Origin: Candidatus Kapaibacterium sp.
Lineage (GTDB): Bacteria > Bacteroidota > Ignavibacteria > Kapaibacteriales > NICIL-2
Reading direction: 5' to 3'
Length of the DNA: 64,000 bases
Assembly: GCA_026003495.1 (NCBI GenBank)
Contig: BPHK01000001.1
Span: 620,001-684,000, forward strand
In this document: positions 53,557-63,084 of the stretch, in pieces
How the letters are laid out: each line of letters opens with the position of its first letter
Position numbering within the stretch: the first letter of the stretch is position 1
Notes under the pieces: generated by a model
Told to the model about the DNA's origin: nothing
Database searches by the model: none
Seen by the model: only the letters and a program-made list of their open reading frames with translations
Program-made: the position numbers and the translations under genes

Positions 53557-54778
53557 CAGGCGGTACCGGCGTTGTTCTCCTGACGAAGTGGGAGCACCAG
53601 GGTGAAGACCGAGCCTTTCCCTCTGCCTGGACTTTCCGCGAAGACACGTCCTCCGTGAAGCTCTGCAATGCGCCGAACAATCCAAAGCCCTAAGCCAGTG
53701 CTTGGTTCACCGCCGGTTGGCCGTGCTGAAAGCTTTCGGAATTCCTCGAATGCATGGGCAAGGTCGTCCTCCGTCATGCCAAGACCAGTGTCGCGAACGC
53801 AGAGACGGAGCCAGTTGCGATCGGCTTCAACTTCGATCGTCACTGCGCCGCCCGGCGGAGTGTACTTGATGGCGTTACTGACCAAGTTGTCGAGCGCTTT
53901 CGCAAGGAGCGATTCATCGGCAGGCACTGATGGGAGCTCTGGGAGAGCGTCAGCACGTTGATCCAGATGTTTTTCCGATCAGCGAGCGGGGTAAACCGCC
54001 GAGCGACTGTTCGCACAAGCTGCGCAACGTCCACTGGGTTGGTGGTGATTGTTTCGGTGCTGTCCACGTGGAAAAGGTTCAGCATATCCTCCACGAGTGC
54101 TTGCAAGAGCTGCACAGACTGGAAGCTCAGCTCGATGGTCTCGCGGATCCACGTAGGAAGCTCGTTGCTCCGACTGTGGAGATCACCGAGCAATGCTAGA
54201 AGGTTCGCAAGCGGATTTTGCAGGTCGTGAATAGCGATCTGAAAGCGCTGACCAAGACGCTCCAGGCGTTGCTGGGGTTGGTTGTGAGTCTGCTGTAGCT
54301 GCTCGAGCATGCTCAGGTAGTTCCCTTCGAGCTGTTTGTTCTCTTGGTGATGCTTCCTGAGCCGATGGTACGCTGCAGCGCATTCGATTGTACGTTCGAG
54401 CACGACCATTGGTGTTGGCTTTGTAAGTGCAAGCACACCGAAGTTCAGAGGGAGCTGCTCAAGCAACGATGCTTCTGCCAGCGGAACTGCAACAACGAGT
54501 GAAGGCGGTGTGCTCTGCCGGCGGGCAGCACTGATGATGTCCATCCATGACGGTGTAGTGGTATCGAGCACGACGACGTCAAACTGTGAGTGCTCGAGCT
54601 CCCTGGTTGCCAGCTCCGGGGTACCAACGACAACGATGCCGATCGTCGGGTGGGAGCGAAAGTGGAGCTCGAGTGCATCACGGAGCAAGGGATCGCCCTC
54701 GACAATCAACGCAGCGATAGCCGATGGCGATCCTGCTGGTGAGCGGACGCTTATAGTTGTGGATGCGGATGATTCCAT
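53556..54778 (-). pseudogene. Receiver-histidine kinase hybrid, frameshifted
   Basis: From ATG 54778 the minus strand encodes a receiver-like domain ('ALIVEGDPLLRDALELHFR', Asp in 'VVVLDTTTPSW'), a coiled linker and a HisKA-type helix pair ('FQIAIHDLQNPLANLLALLGD'). Near 53945 the frame breaks; the ATPase domain continues in another frame ('ALDNLVSNAIKYTPPGG', 'DTGLGMTEDD', 'GLGLWIVRRIAELHGG') to a TGA at 53556. The break is consistent with two extra bases in a short CTCTC run. Both halves are otherwise intact, so a sequencing error or a very recent mutation is as likely as a dead gene. Divergent from the LysE gene. Confidence 0.8.
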
Positions 54779-54887
54779 AGCTGCAGATGGACACTCGACG
54801 CAAATATCGGAATTAGTCCGACAGCTCAGTGTACAGGCGTGTGCATCGCGATATTTGCGTAGTACAACGAGTTGCATCCTGGTAATT

Positions 54888-55550
54888 GTGCTTTCACTTC
54901 TGCTCGGCGGGCTGATTGGATTTGTGCTGGCGCTACCGCCAGGACCAGTGGCAGTAACCGTAATGGCGTCGGCGTTGCGGGGACGGTGGCGGCATGGTCT
55001 TGCGGCAGCAGCGGGGGCATCGCTTGCCGATGGAGTCCTCGCTCTGGGAGTCCTATTTGCCTCGTCCGCCCTGGTGGAATTGCTCACGCAAATGATCGCC
55101 AACCATCCTGCGCTTGCGGTTGTGGGGGAGATTGCTGTTGTTGCTGCGCTAGTAACCTATGCAGTGCGTCTGGGGCGAAGTAGTGTACTACGGCATTCGT
55201 CGGAACTCCGCGATGAACTTGGGCAATCAGTCCGTGGCACGGTGGTATCCGCAGCTGCGACAGCAGTAGCAAACATTGTCAACCCAACCTTCTTACCCTC
55301 ACTTGCGGGGGCATTCGCTGCAGCTCTGTCATTCCTTGCTCACCGCGGTACGATCACGACTGGGGGGAAATTCCTGATGGCACTCGGCTTTGTCGGGGGG
55401 ACGTTCGCGTGGCTGGCGGTTGTCGTCGGGCTGATCGTGCGCAACCACAGTCGCTTTTCGCTGCGACACATCATGCTATTGCGGCGGATTGGAGCTGTGG
55501 TTGTGTTCGTGTTCGCATTGGTCTTACTCTGGCACATCGCCGCCTCATAA
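54888..55550 (+). CDS. LysE/RhtB-family exporter
   Basis: The 220-residue membrane protein has six predicted spans and the LysE-type beginning 'GGLIGFVLALPPGPVAVTVM' and 'GASLADGVLALGVLFASS', then 'NIVNPTFLPSLAGAFA' and 'LMALGFVGGTFAWLAVV'. Members export amino acids or other small metabolites. No ATG is available near the first span; GTG 54888 is used and is uncertain by a few codons. A GATATTTGCG element (one mismatch to TAnnTTTG) lies about 20 bases upstream. Confidence 0.8.
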   Translation: MLSLLLGGLIGFVLALPPGPVAVTVMASALRGRWRHGLAAAAGASLADGVLALGVLFASSALVELLTQMIANHPALAVVGEIAVVAALVTYAVRLGRSSVLRHSSELRDELGQSVRGTVVSAAATAVANIVNPTFLPSLAGAFAAALSFLAHRGTITTGGKFLMALGFVGGTFAWLAVVVGLIVRNHSRFSLRHIMLLRRIGAVVVFVFALVLLWHIAAS

Positions 55551-55558
55551 CACCAGCG

Positions 55559-56041
55559 TTAGGGGGTATTGAAGGGCTCACACCCACAGTGTGGCTCACC
55601 CCATTGGCAGAAACATTTTGGCTTTGTTCCCTGTGGGCACTCAATAGTACAGGTGCCAAAGAGGCAATTCGCACCACAACTTCCTCCCGCGGTACCGTGA
55701 GGCACAATTGGGGATGAATCGGGGCGCTGCAGTTTCGTAAAAAATTCTCCGATAGATTTTTTGATAGAGACTGGCAAGCCAGTGAGAATCGAGTCAATGA
55801 CCGAGATCGCGCGACGATACTGCACACCGTCGTTTACAGTGGCAGCGTTGAACGCTACTCTGTATGCCTCCAACAGCTGCGTGTAGGGCTGGAGAGATTC
55901 CTGTGAGTCGAACCACTGTTCAAATGCACGGAAATTTGCACGGTGCTGTGGAGTGACTGTGAGTACAAGTTTCTCTGCCCCCTGCTGAGCAATGCAGACG
56001 TGGCACAGAAATAAAATGACGACTGATGTGAACCAACGCAT
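55559..56041 (-). CDS. Secreted protein with a cysteine-rich C-terminus, unknown function
   Basis: The 160-residue product has a signal peptide ('MRWFTSVVILFLCHVCIAQ'), a helical middle ('FNAATVNDGVQYRRAISVIDS') and a tail with eight cysteines within 35 residues ('GGSCGANCLFGTCTIECP', 'KCFCQWGEPHCGCEP'), which suggests a disulfide knot. No family recognised. A TATATTTG promoter element lies 38 bases upstream of the ATG. Single gene, convergent with the LysE gene with only eight bases between the stops. Confidence 0.7.
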   Translation of the reverse strand: MRWFTSVVILFLCHVCIAQQGAEKLVLTVTPQHRANFRAFEQWFDSQESLQPYTQLLEAYRVAFNAATVNDGVQYRRAISVIDSILTGLPVSIKKSIGEFFTKLQRPDSSPIVPHGTAGGSCGANCLFGTCTIECPQGTKPKCFCQWGEPHCGCEPFNTP

Positions 56042-56078
56042 CGCTTGCTGAGAGCGCTATTGTTGAACAATTCTTGCA

Positions 56079-56086
56079 CAAATATA
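56079..56086 (-). promoter_or_regulatory. TAnnTTTG promoter element of the cysteine-rich secreted protein
   Basis: The minus strand reads TATATTTG followed by TGC, 38 bases before the ATG at 56041. The surrounding 93-base gap is AT-rich. Confidence 0.6.
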
Positions 56087-56134
56087 GCAAACAATCATTC
56101 ATTGAACTACCATCGGGCCCGCTACGGGTAGGCA

Positions 56135-57490
56135 TCAAGTCACCACTGGTTTTGCTGCTTCGACGGTTGCTTTGACGCGAGCGATGACGTTTGCATGAAC
56201 GGCAGGATTGAACGGACTGGGCACAAGCTCGTCTGGTGCTGCCAGTGCCGCAATTGCTTCGGCGGCGGCGATCTTCATTGCGCTTGTTATCGCCTCAGTC
56301 CGAAGCTCGATTGCTGCTTTGAATAAACCTGGAAATGCAAGAGCATTGTTGACAGATTTCCCATCAGCAGCAAATGACGCACCAGCGGCGAGCGCATCTT
56401 CGGGAAAGATTTCCGGGACTGGATTCGACAGCGCAAAAATGATCTGTCCAGGGCGAATCATCGAGGGTTCGATCAGGCCGACTTTCCCCGTGGTCGCGAT
56501 CACAACGTCTGCCCGCACAGCTTCGTCAAATGAGACAATATCAACACCAACTTTTGCTGCGCGTGCGTGAGCCTCGGTGTTTGGATCGTATGCCACGACC
56601 GTAAACCCATACTCTCGGAGCAGGTGCGCAATCGCGTAGCCGGCAGCACCAAGCCCGATTTGCGCAAAGACAAGTTTATCGTCGCCAAGGCGGCCGACTT
56701 TCTTGAGTGCGTTGATCACTGCGGCGAGCAGGACTGTTGCAGTGCCGTGCTGGTCATCGTGCATGACTGGCTTTTTCAATCGCGCGACAAGCTCATCCTC
56801 GATGTAGAAACAATCCGGGGTTCGAATGTCCTCCAGGTGTACTCCTGCAAATCCAAGGGACGTTTTCTCGACGATGTGGACGAATTCTTCCGGATCGCGC
56901 GCATCCACCAGGATTGGCATCGCTCCCAGTCCAACGAATTGGTGGTAGAGCATCGCCTTGCCTTCCATCACTGGCAGCGATGCGAGTGGCCCGATGTCGC
57001 CCAACCCTAAAACCCGCGTTCCATTGGTGAAAATGCCGATGGTGTTGCCGAGCATCGTGTAGTCGTAGGCAAGCTCAGGATCGTGCTGGATCGCTTTGCT
57101 CACGCGTGCAACCCCAGGCGTGTAGAGGTTCCGCAGTTCGCCGACCGTTGTTGCGGACCTGGTGCGGGTGATGGCAATCTTCCCTCCGCGATGCTGTTCG
57201 AAGACGACATCTTTGATTTCGAGAATTTCCGCCTGAGTTCGCTCGCGGATTGCACGCTCGATCGCACCCAGGTGTGGAGCATCATAGACAGCGACGGTGA
57301 GTTCCCGAATGATGTGGTCATGGCCGATGAAGACGGCACGCGTATCGCCGATCAGTCCGCCTTCTTCGCCAATGACAGTGCACAAACGCCCCAGCATGCC
57401 AGGGCGATGCGGGTTCTTGACAACAAAAACAACGTCGTTATCCGGAAGGCGTGGGCGAAGCTCGCTATGCTGCTGACTCATGGCTGCCAT
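56135..57490 (-). CDS. Malic enzyme with N-terminal ACT domain
   Basis: The 451-residue enzyme converts malate to pyruvate and CO2. An ACT-like regulatory domain comes first ('VVFVVKNPHRPGMLGRLCTVI'), then the malic enzyme core: 'LYTPGVARVSKAIQ', 'LGLGDIGPLASLPVMEGKAML', 'FAGVHLEDIRTPDCFYIE', 'PVMHDDQHGTATVLLAAVINA' and the Rossmann site 'FAQIGLGAAGYAIA'. Cofactor preference (NAD or NADP) is not clear. ATG 57481 is an alternative start. Its 5' end overlaps the glycosyltransferase stop, so both come from one leftward transcript. Confidence 0.93.
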   Translation of the reverse strand: MAAMSQQHSELRPRLPDNDVVFVVKNPHRPGMLGRLCTVIGEEGGLIGDTRAVFIGHDHIIRELTVAVYDAPHLGAIERAIRERTQAEILEIKDVVFEQHRGGKIAITRTRSATTVGELRNLYTPGVARVSKAIQHDPELAYDYTMLGNTIGIFTNGTRVLGLGDIGPLASLPVMEGKAMLYHQFVGLGAMPILVDARDPEEFVHIVEKTSLGFAGVHLEDIRTPDCFYIEDELVARLKKPVMHDDQHGTATVLLAAVINALKKVGRLGDDKLVFAQIGLGAAGYAIAHLLREYGFTVVAYDPNTEAHARAAKVGVDIVSFDEAVRADVVIATTGKVGLIEPSMIRPGQIIFALSNPVPEIFPEDALAAGASFAADGKSVNNALAFPGLFKAAIELRTEAITSAMKIAAAEAIAALAAPDELVPSPFNPAVHANVIARVKATVEAAKPVVT

Positions 57491-58154
57491 GAATGTTGTG
57501 GGTGGTTACCAAGCTCCCGTTCTGCTGGAGCTGGTTGCAGAGCGAATCAGGGCTGGTGCGATTGTAGCGGTATGTCGCCTCTCGAACACGGAGTATCCGA
57601 ATGCCAGCGGCATTGGCACGTTCGAAGAAATCTGCGTCATCGGCGAAGCGGAGTGGCGCAAATCCAAGCGCAGTTGCTATCGAGCGTCGGATGACGAACG
57701 TTCCTCCGACAGCACACTGCTCGATGGGAATACGTTGCGCAGGATTATGCCGATCTGGAACCATCGGGGAGCCATCAACGATGACTCCGCCGTGGAAAAA
57801 ATCCACTGTCGGATGCTCGACGATGTACCGCGACCGCACCTCTAAGTGCTCGGGCAGGTATTGGTCGTCCGAGTCGAGGAAGGTTACAAACTCTCCCTCC
57901 GCCAGTCGAACACCTGTCTGGCGGGCAGCACCGGTGCCGCGGTTGGACTGCACAACGAGCCGAATGCGTTCGTCGCGTAGCACCAAGGGGCGGACGATCT
58001 CCGCAGTGCGATCACTGCTGCCATCGTCCACGATGATGAGTTCCCAGCGCTGCTCGGTTTGCTGCAGGACAGATTCAATTGCACGCTCGATGCACCACGC
58101 GCGGTTGTAGGTTGGGATGATGACAGAGAAAATCGGTTCCGGGCGTTGGCTCAT
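57465..58154 (-). CDS. Family 2 glycosyltransferase
   Basis: The 229-residue protein is a GT-A enzyme: 'FSVIIPTYNRAWCIERAIESV', 'WELIIVDDGSSDRTAEIV', 'NRGTGAARQTGVRLAEGEFV' and the DxD-type metal site 'FLDSDDQYLPEHL'. It is short and lacks membrane spans, and probably transfers a sugar to a surface glycan or protein. ATG 58154 follows a TAAGTTTG promoter element. Divergent from rsmG. Confidence 0.9.
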   Translation of the reverse strand: MSQRPEPIFSVIIPTYNRAWCIERAIESVLQQTEQRWELIIVDDGSSDRTAEIVRPLVLRDERIRLVVQSNRGTGAARQTGVRLAEGEFVTFLDSDDQYLPEHLEVRSRYIVEHPTVDFFHGGVIVDGSPMVPDRHNPAQRIPIEQCAVGGTFVIRRSIATALGFAPLRFADDADFFERANAAGIRILRVREATYRYNRTSPDSLCNQLQQNGSLVTTHNIHGSHESAA

Positions 58155-58164
58155 TGCAGCCGTG

Positions 58165-58189
58165 TATTTTTGTTCGGCTTGCAAACTTA
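58165..58189. promoter_or_regulatory. Divergent TAnnTTTG promoters of rsmG and the glycosyltransferase
   Basis: Plus strand TATTTTTG (58165-58172) faces rsmG; minus strand TAAGTTTG (58189-58182) faces the glycosyltransferase. As at murE/tatC, the two elements point toward each other's start and are nine bases apart, so the transcripts overlap at their 5' ends. Confidence 0.6.
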
Positions 58190-58203
58190 CCATAGACACG
58201 TTC

Positions 58204-58920
58204 GTGGACCTGGCAGCGGTTTGGACGATTTGTTCGGCAAATGGTATTGTGCTCGATCGCGAGCAACTTCGCGCATTGGAGCGGTACGAACGTGAACTTC
58301 GGTATTGGAACGAGCGGATCAACCTCATCTCGCGGAAGGACATCGAGCATCTCTGGGAACGGCATATCCTGCACTCGCTGGCGATCCTTGCTGCCGTGGA
58401 AATTCCACTAAAAGCGCAGTGCATGGATGTCGGCACGGGCGGCGGATTGCCGGGTATTCCGCTCATCATCGCACGGCCGGATTTGCGGATGGTCTTTGTG
58501 GATTCAGTGCGGAAAAAACTCCGCACAACCGAGATGCTCGCGCAGCACACCGGACACCGCTTCAGCCAAGCAATCTGCGCGCGTGTGGAGCAACTGGCTG
58601 ACCAGAAGCCTTCGTTCCGAGGTGCATTCGATGTGATCTTGGCGCGTGCCGTCGCCGAAACGCGGACACTGCTCGAGTGGACACGCCCACTCCTGAAGCC
58701 GAGTGGGATGCATCTGTTCCTCAAAGGCGGCGACCTATCCGACGAAATTGAGCAAGCCCAGCGCACCTTCCCCGATGCTTCGATTGTCGAACGACCCCTC
58801 CGCCTGCGCGGACTGCCGTGGCTGGAGGAGCAACAAAAAAAGCTCCTCATCGTTACTTGGCGCAGCACGTCAAACAGCGAACATCCTCAGCACACAAGCC
58901 AATGCGCGCACTCAGAGTAG
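58204..58920 (+). CDS. rsmG: 16S rRNA (guanine-527-N7)-methyltransferase
   Basis: The 238-residue enzyme methylates G527 of 16S rRNA. Typical parts are 'LRYWNERINLISRKDIEHLW', 'HILHSLAI', the SAM site 'CMDVGTGGGLPGIPLIIA', 'DSVRKKLRTTEMLAQ' and 'ILARAVAETRTLLEW'. GTG 58204 is chosen because it lies downstream of the promoter element and gives the usual N-terminal length. It overlaps the following DUF4159 gene by 19 bases. Confidence 0.93.
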   Translation: MDLAAVWTICSANGIVLDREQLRALERYERELRYWNERINLISRKDIEHLWERHILHSLAILAAVEIPLKAQCMDVGTGGGLPGIPLIIARPDLRMVFVDSVRKKLRTTEMLAQHTGHRFSQAICARVEQLADQKPSFRGAFDVILARAVAETRTLLEWTRPLLKPSGMHLFLKGGDLSDEIEQAQRTFPDASIVERPLRLRGLPWLEEQQKKLLIVTWRSTSNSEHPQHTSQCAHSE

Positions 58921-59603
58921 CTGCGATGGTTCTCCTTGCCACGATGGCTGCTGCTGCACAAGTGCCCGGCCTTGGCCAGGAGCAGCAGCCGTCGAGTAGC
59001 TTCCGCATCGGGCGGCTCAAGTATAGCGGCGGCGGCGATTGGTACAACGATCCCTCCGCGGAGGTGAACCTGCTCCAGTACGTTCGCCAGAACACGAATA
59101 TTCCCGTCGAGCCACGCTATGAATACGTGGACATCGCCAGCGACAACATTTTCCTCTATCCGATGCTCTTCCTAACTGGCCATGGGAACGTGAACTTTAG
59201 TCCATCTGAGGCCCGCCGATTACGAGCCTACTTGGAAAGTGGCGGGTTTCTCTACATTGATGACGACTATGGCCTCGACAGCGCAATCCGCCGCGAAATG
59301 AAAAAAGTCTTCCCCGACCAAGAGTTCATCGAGCTGCCGTTTTCCCATCCCATCTACCACTGCCACTTTCACTTACCCTACGGTCCACCGAAAATCCATG
59401 AGCACGACGGCAAGCCACCACAAGGTTTTGGGCTGTTTATTGGCGACCGTCTCTGCGTGCTCTACACCTACGAATCGAATCCCGGCGATGGGTGGGCAGA
59501 TCCCGACGTTCACCACGACCCGCCCGAAAAGCGCGAAGCTGCGCTCAAGTTCGGGACGAACATCGTCGTGTACGCTCTCGGCCAACGTAACGCACTACCA
59601 TGA
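58902..59603 (+). CDS. Exported DUF4159 protein
   Basis: The 233-residue protein has a signal peptide ('MRALRVAAMVLLATMAAAAQ') and the DUF4159 pattern: 'IGRLKYSGGGDWYNDPSAEVN', 'LYPMLFLTGHGNVNFSP', 'LRAYLESGGFLYIDDDYGLD', 'FIELPFSHPIYHCHFHLPYG'. The fold is class I amidotransferase-like, but no catalytic role is established. Members usually sit in gene clusters with MoxR ATPases and DUF58/DUF4175 proteins. Here only the DUF4175 partner follows, coupled by an ATGA overlap. Confidence 0.85.
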   Translation: MRALRVAAMVLLATMAAAAQVPGLGQEQQPSSSFRIGRLKYSGGGDWYNDPSAEVNLLQYVRQNTNIPVEPRYEYVDIASDNIFLYPMLFLTGHGNVNFSPSEARRLRAYLESGGFLYIDDDYGLDSAIRREMKKVFPDQEFIELPFSHPIYHCHFHLPYGPPKIHEHDGKPPQGFGLFIGDRLCVLYTYESNPGDGWADPDVHHDPPEKREAALKFGTNIVVYALGQRNALP

Positions 59604-62600
59604 TGCCAATGGACGCATATAGTCGCATCCTCGCTCGCCTTCGATCAGCGCGCCGGAAGGAAACGGTCGTGCTCGTCCTGGGGTCACTTGCGGCAGCTGT
59701 TGCTATTGGAGTGGGTCTGGGATTGCTTCTTTCGGCAATCGAGATGGTCGCTCACGGTGGAATCCCGTTCCGAACTACACTTGCGGTGCTCTGGATTATA
59801 GGCGTTGGAGTTGCTGCTGTTGCCTTCCCGCTTCGGACGCTTTGGGAGCGAATGGTTTCTCCTCAGCGCCCCACGCTCGAGCAGATCGCGCTGCGCGTGG
59901 GCGCTGCTTATCCCGACATCCGGGATCGTTTGCTCAACGCACTTCAGCTCGTAGCGCCTGGTAGTGCGCACGCAGGTTCAGCTGAACTTGCCCAGGCAGC
60001 GTTTGCAGAAGTCGAGCGTGCTGTTTCCGGGCGGCGGTTCGATGTCATCATCGAGCGGCAGCGTCGCCGGTGGCTACTGCTGTGGCTTGCCGCAGCTGTG
60101 GTTGGGTCAGGAATCCTGCTCGGTGTCGCGCCACTGCGGGACGCCGCGTATCGCATTCTGCACTGGAACGAGCGCTTTCTTCCACCGCCGCCGTTTTCGC
60201 TCCGAGTAGAACCAGCCGAAGCCGATGTTCTTCGCAATACATCCGTTCGTCTGACGGTCCACGTTGCAGGAATCGAGCCTGCTGACCTAAAACTCTTCGT
60301 GCGTCAGCAGCAGCAAGCCCAGCCGGATGTTTTCTCACCGCGCCGCGATAGTATCGGGCGCTACGTGCTCGAGCTCTCAGCGCTCAAAAGCAGCATCGAG
60401 TTCTACGCAGCTGCTGCATGGTACGACGAAGAGGTTCGCTCCAACGTCGGCCGCATCACGGTGAGCGATTACCCGATGGTACGCTCGTTTCAGCTCCGTG
60501 TCGAACAGCCGCGGTACAGCGGGCGTTCGCCACTGGAGCTGGACGAAACAACTGCCGACATCGTCGCACTTCGAGGCTCGCAAGCGTACTTCCGCATCCT
60601 GGCCAACAAGCCGATCGTGCGGGCTACTGTTGTGTTCGTTCCTGCGGGAGATTCTGCTGCCGTGCGGGATACGCTCCGGGTTCCCCTCACCGTCGAGCAG
60701 GACCGCGCAAACGGACGCATGCAATTGATGCGCAACGGCACCTGGTGGATCGAACTGGAGGACAGCAACGGACGCCGCACCCCAGATCCCGTGCGATACA
60801 CTCTCCGCGTCGAAAGTGATGCGTCGCCGACGATTGCGCTCATCGAGCCCCGTGGCGATGCTGCACTTGGCCGCGAGGCACTGCTTCCGATGAAGGTTGC
60901 AATCACCGATGATTACGGCTTTTCGCGGCTTGTGCTGCGCTCGCGGTTAGTTCATTCCCGCTACGCAGAGCCGGAGCGCGAGTGGCGCACAACCGAGATT
61001 CCGCTTCCGACACTTTCGAGCACCGCGCTCGACGTGCCCTACACGTGGAATCTCAACCTGCTGGGGATTTCTCCGGAGGACCGCTACGAGTTCTACGTTG
61101 AAGTCTTCGACAACGACGTCGTCTCCGGTCCGAAGAGTGCCCGCACGATGACGCTCCAGGTTCGCCTGCCATCGCTCGATGAGGTCTTTCGCCAGGCGCA
61201 GCAAGCGCAGCGTTCGACGCAGCGGGACTTGGAAGAAGTCAAACGAAAAGCAGAGGAGCTGGCTCGCTCGATGGAAGAGCTCCAGCGTGAGTTTCTCAAG
61301 CAGCAACAGCCGAGCTGGCAGAACGAAAAATCGCTCGAGAACGCTCTCCGCGAGCAGGAGCAGCTTCAGCAAAAGCTCCAGCAAGCCCAACAGCAGCTCG
61401 AGGAGATGACCAAGCTGCTCAACGAACACACAGCAATTTCTCCCGAAACGCTCCAGAAGTACCTTGAGCTGCAGAAACTGCTCCAGCAAATCAATTCGGA
61501 CGAACTCCGCCGCGCCATCGAACAGATGCAGCGGGCGCTCCAGCAACTATCGCCCCAAGATGTCGAGCGTGCGATGCGCAACTTCCGTTTCGACGAAGAG
61601 CAGTTCCGCAAGAACGTCGAGCGTGCCATCGAACTACTCAAACGCATCCAAGCGCAGCAGAAGATGGACGAACTTCAGCGTCGCGCAGAGCAGCTCGAGC
61701 AGCAGCAGCGCCAGTTAGAAACGCAAGCGCAGAATTCCAACCCAGCAAACCAGGAGCAGCGGAAACAGCTCGCCGAGCAGCAGCAGCGCTTGGCCGATGA
61801 ACTTCGCCGCCTGCAGGAGGAATTCCGCTCCCTCGAAGAATTAGCGCGTCAGGCGCGGCTCGACCAGCGGCAGAACGTCCAAGAGCAACTACGCCAGGCT
61901 GCCGAGCAGCTCCAGGCGGAGCAAACTGACCGCTCGATGGAACAAAGCCAGCAAGCACTCGAACAAGGCAACTTCGACCGTGCCCGGCAAACGATGCAAC
62001 GCTCAGCGCAGCGCATGCAGCAGTTTGCCAACGCGATGAAGCGTGCACGGCAGGAGATGCGCAAAAACGAAATGCGCGAGCTGGCTCGCCAGATGCAGCA
62101 AGCCTTCCAGGACCTGGCCGATCTTTCCAAAGAGCAGGAGGAGCTGGCAAAAGAAACGCAGCAACTGGACCCGAATTCGGCAATGATGAACCGTGCGATG
62201 CAGCGACAGCAGCAGCTCCGCGAGCAGCTGATGAACCTGGCGCGCCGACTCGATGCGCTCTCGCAGCGGACAACTGCAATGCCACCGGAGATGGCCCGTG
62301 AGCTTGGGCAGGCTCTCCGACAGATGCAAGAGGCGCAGCGCACGCTTGAACAGCGCAATTCCTACGGTGCATGCCAAATGCAGCAATCGGCGATGGGTTC
62401 GATCAACCGCGCGATGAACCAGATGCAAGCACTGCTCGAGCAGATGAATGGCAACAACCCCGGCGAAGGCGAAGGACAAGGAGAGAGCCCCCAGATGCGC
62501 CCTGGAGGAATGCAGCCCGGTGCCGGATTCATGCAGCGCCTAATGGAAGCTGCCGGCATGCAGCAGCAAATCAACAACGCGATGGAGCAACTCGGCGCCC

Positions 62601-63079
62601 AGGGGCAGCTCTCCCAGGAACAACGCGAACAGCTCGGACGCATCGCAGCACAACAAGGACGCGTGATGAAATCACTCGAAGAACTGCAACTCGAAGAAAA
62701 GCAGTCCGGTGCGCGAAAAGCACTCGGCGATCTCGACCGGATTCGGCAAGACATGAAGGAGGTCCTCGCCGATATGCAGAGCGGCAACATCACACCGGAA
62801 ACTCGCCGCCGACTCGACAGAATTCTTTCGCGGTTGCTCGATGCAACCCGTTCGATGCACGAGCGCGATTACGAGAAAACTCGCCAGTCTCGGCCGGGGG
62901 AAGACGTCGTTCGCGAAAGCCCGTCAGAACTGCGGCTGAAAGCGCTCGAGCAGCTCCAACGGTACCGCGATATGCTCCGCAACACCCAGTTGGGGTACAC
63001 CAAAGACTACGAACAGCTGATCGAACGTTACCTGGAGCGTCTCCAGCGCATGCAGAACGGTCGTACCGTCGAGCAATAG
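59600..63079 (+). CDS. Large DUF4175-type membrane protein with a long Gln/Glu-rich coiled coil
   Basis: The 1159-residue protein has membrane spans near residues 22-50, 53-75 and 152-175, then a periplasmic region of strand-rich domains (about 190-510: 'FSLRVEPAEADVLRNTSVRL', 'VRYTLRVESDASPTIALIEP'). A coiled coil of about 450 residues follows, extremely rich in Gln, Glu, Arg and Met ('EQEQLQQKLQQAQQQLEEM', 'LARQMQQAFQDLADLSKEQEE'). A Gly/Met/Pro stretch and a last helical part end the chain. The layout matches the DUF4175 family of envelope proteins with unknown function. A coiled coil of about 60-70 nm could span the periplasm (inference). Confidence 0.85.
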   Translation: MMPMDAYSRILARLRSARRKETVVLVLGSLAAAVAIGVGLGLLLSAIEMVAHGGIPFRTTLAVLWIIGVGVAAVAFPLRTLWERMVSPQRPTLEQIALRVGAAYPDIRDRLLNALQLVAPGSAHAGSAELAQAAFAEVERAVSGRRFDVIIERQRRRWLLLWLAAAVVGSGILLGVAPLRDAAYRILHWNERFLPPPPFSLRVEPAEADVLRNTSVRLTVHVAGIEPADLKLFVRQQQQAQPDVFSPRRDSIGRYVLELSALKSSIEFYAAAAWYDEEVRSNVGRITVSDYPMVRSFQLRVEQPRYSGRSPLELDETTADIVALRGSQAYFRILANKPIVRATVVFVPAGDSAAVRDTLRVPLTVEQDRANGRMQLMRNGTWWIELEDSNGRRTPDPVRYTLRVESDASPTIALIEPRGDAALGREALLPMKVAITDDYGFSRLVLRSRLVHSRYAEPEREWRTTEIPLPTLSSTALDVPYTWNLNLLGISPEDRYEFYVEVFDNDVVSGPKSARTMTLQVRLPSLDEVFRQAQQAQRSTQRDLEEVKRKAEELARSMEELQREFLKQQQPSWQNEKSLENALREQEQLQQKLQQAQQQLEEMTKLLNEHTAISPETLQKYLELQKLLQQINSDELRRAIEQMQRALQQLSPQDVERAMRNFRFDEEQFRKNVERAIELLKRIQAQQKMDELQRRAEQLEQQQRQLETQAQNSNPANQEQRKQLAEQQQRLADELRRLQEEFRSLEELARQARLDQRQNVQEQLRQAAEQLQAEQTDRSMEQSQQALEQGNFDRARQTMQRSAQRMQQFANAMKRARQEMRKNEMRELARQMQQAFQDLADLSKEQEELAKETQQLDPNSAMMNRAMQRQQQLREQLMNLARRLDALSQRTTAMPPEMARELGQALRQMQEAQRTLEQRNSYGACQMQQSAMGSINRAMNQMQALLEQMNGNNPGEGEGQGESPQMRPGGMQPGAGFMQRLMEAAGMQQQINNAMEQLGAQGQLSQEQREQLGRIAAQQGRVMKSLEELQLEEKQSGARKALGDLDRIRQDMKEVLADMQSGNITPETRRRLDRILSRLLDATRSMHERDYEKTRQSRPGEDVVRESPSELRLKALEQLQRYRDMLRNTQLGYTKDYEQLIERYLERLQRMQNGRTVEQ

Positions 63080-63084
63080 GCTGC

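Noticed and set aside
61638-62372. 244-codon minus-strand frame and other long frames across 59.6-63.0 kb
   Set aside because: The Gln/Glu codon bias of the DUF4175 coiled coil removes stop codons from other frames. None of these frames has independent support.
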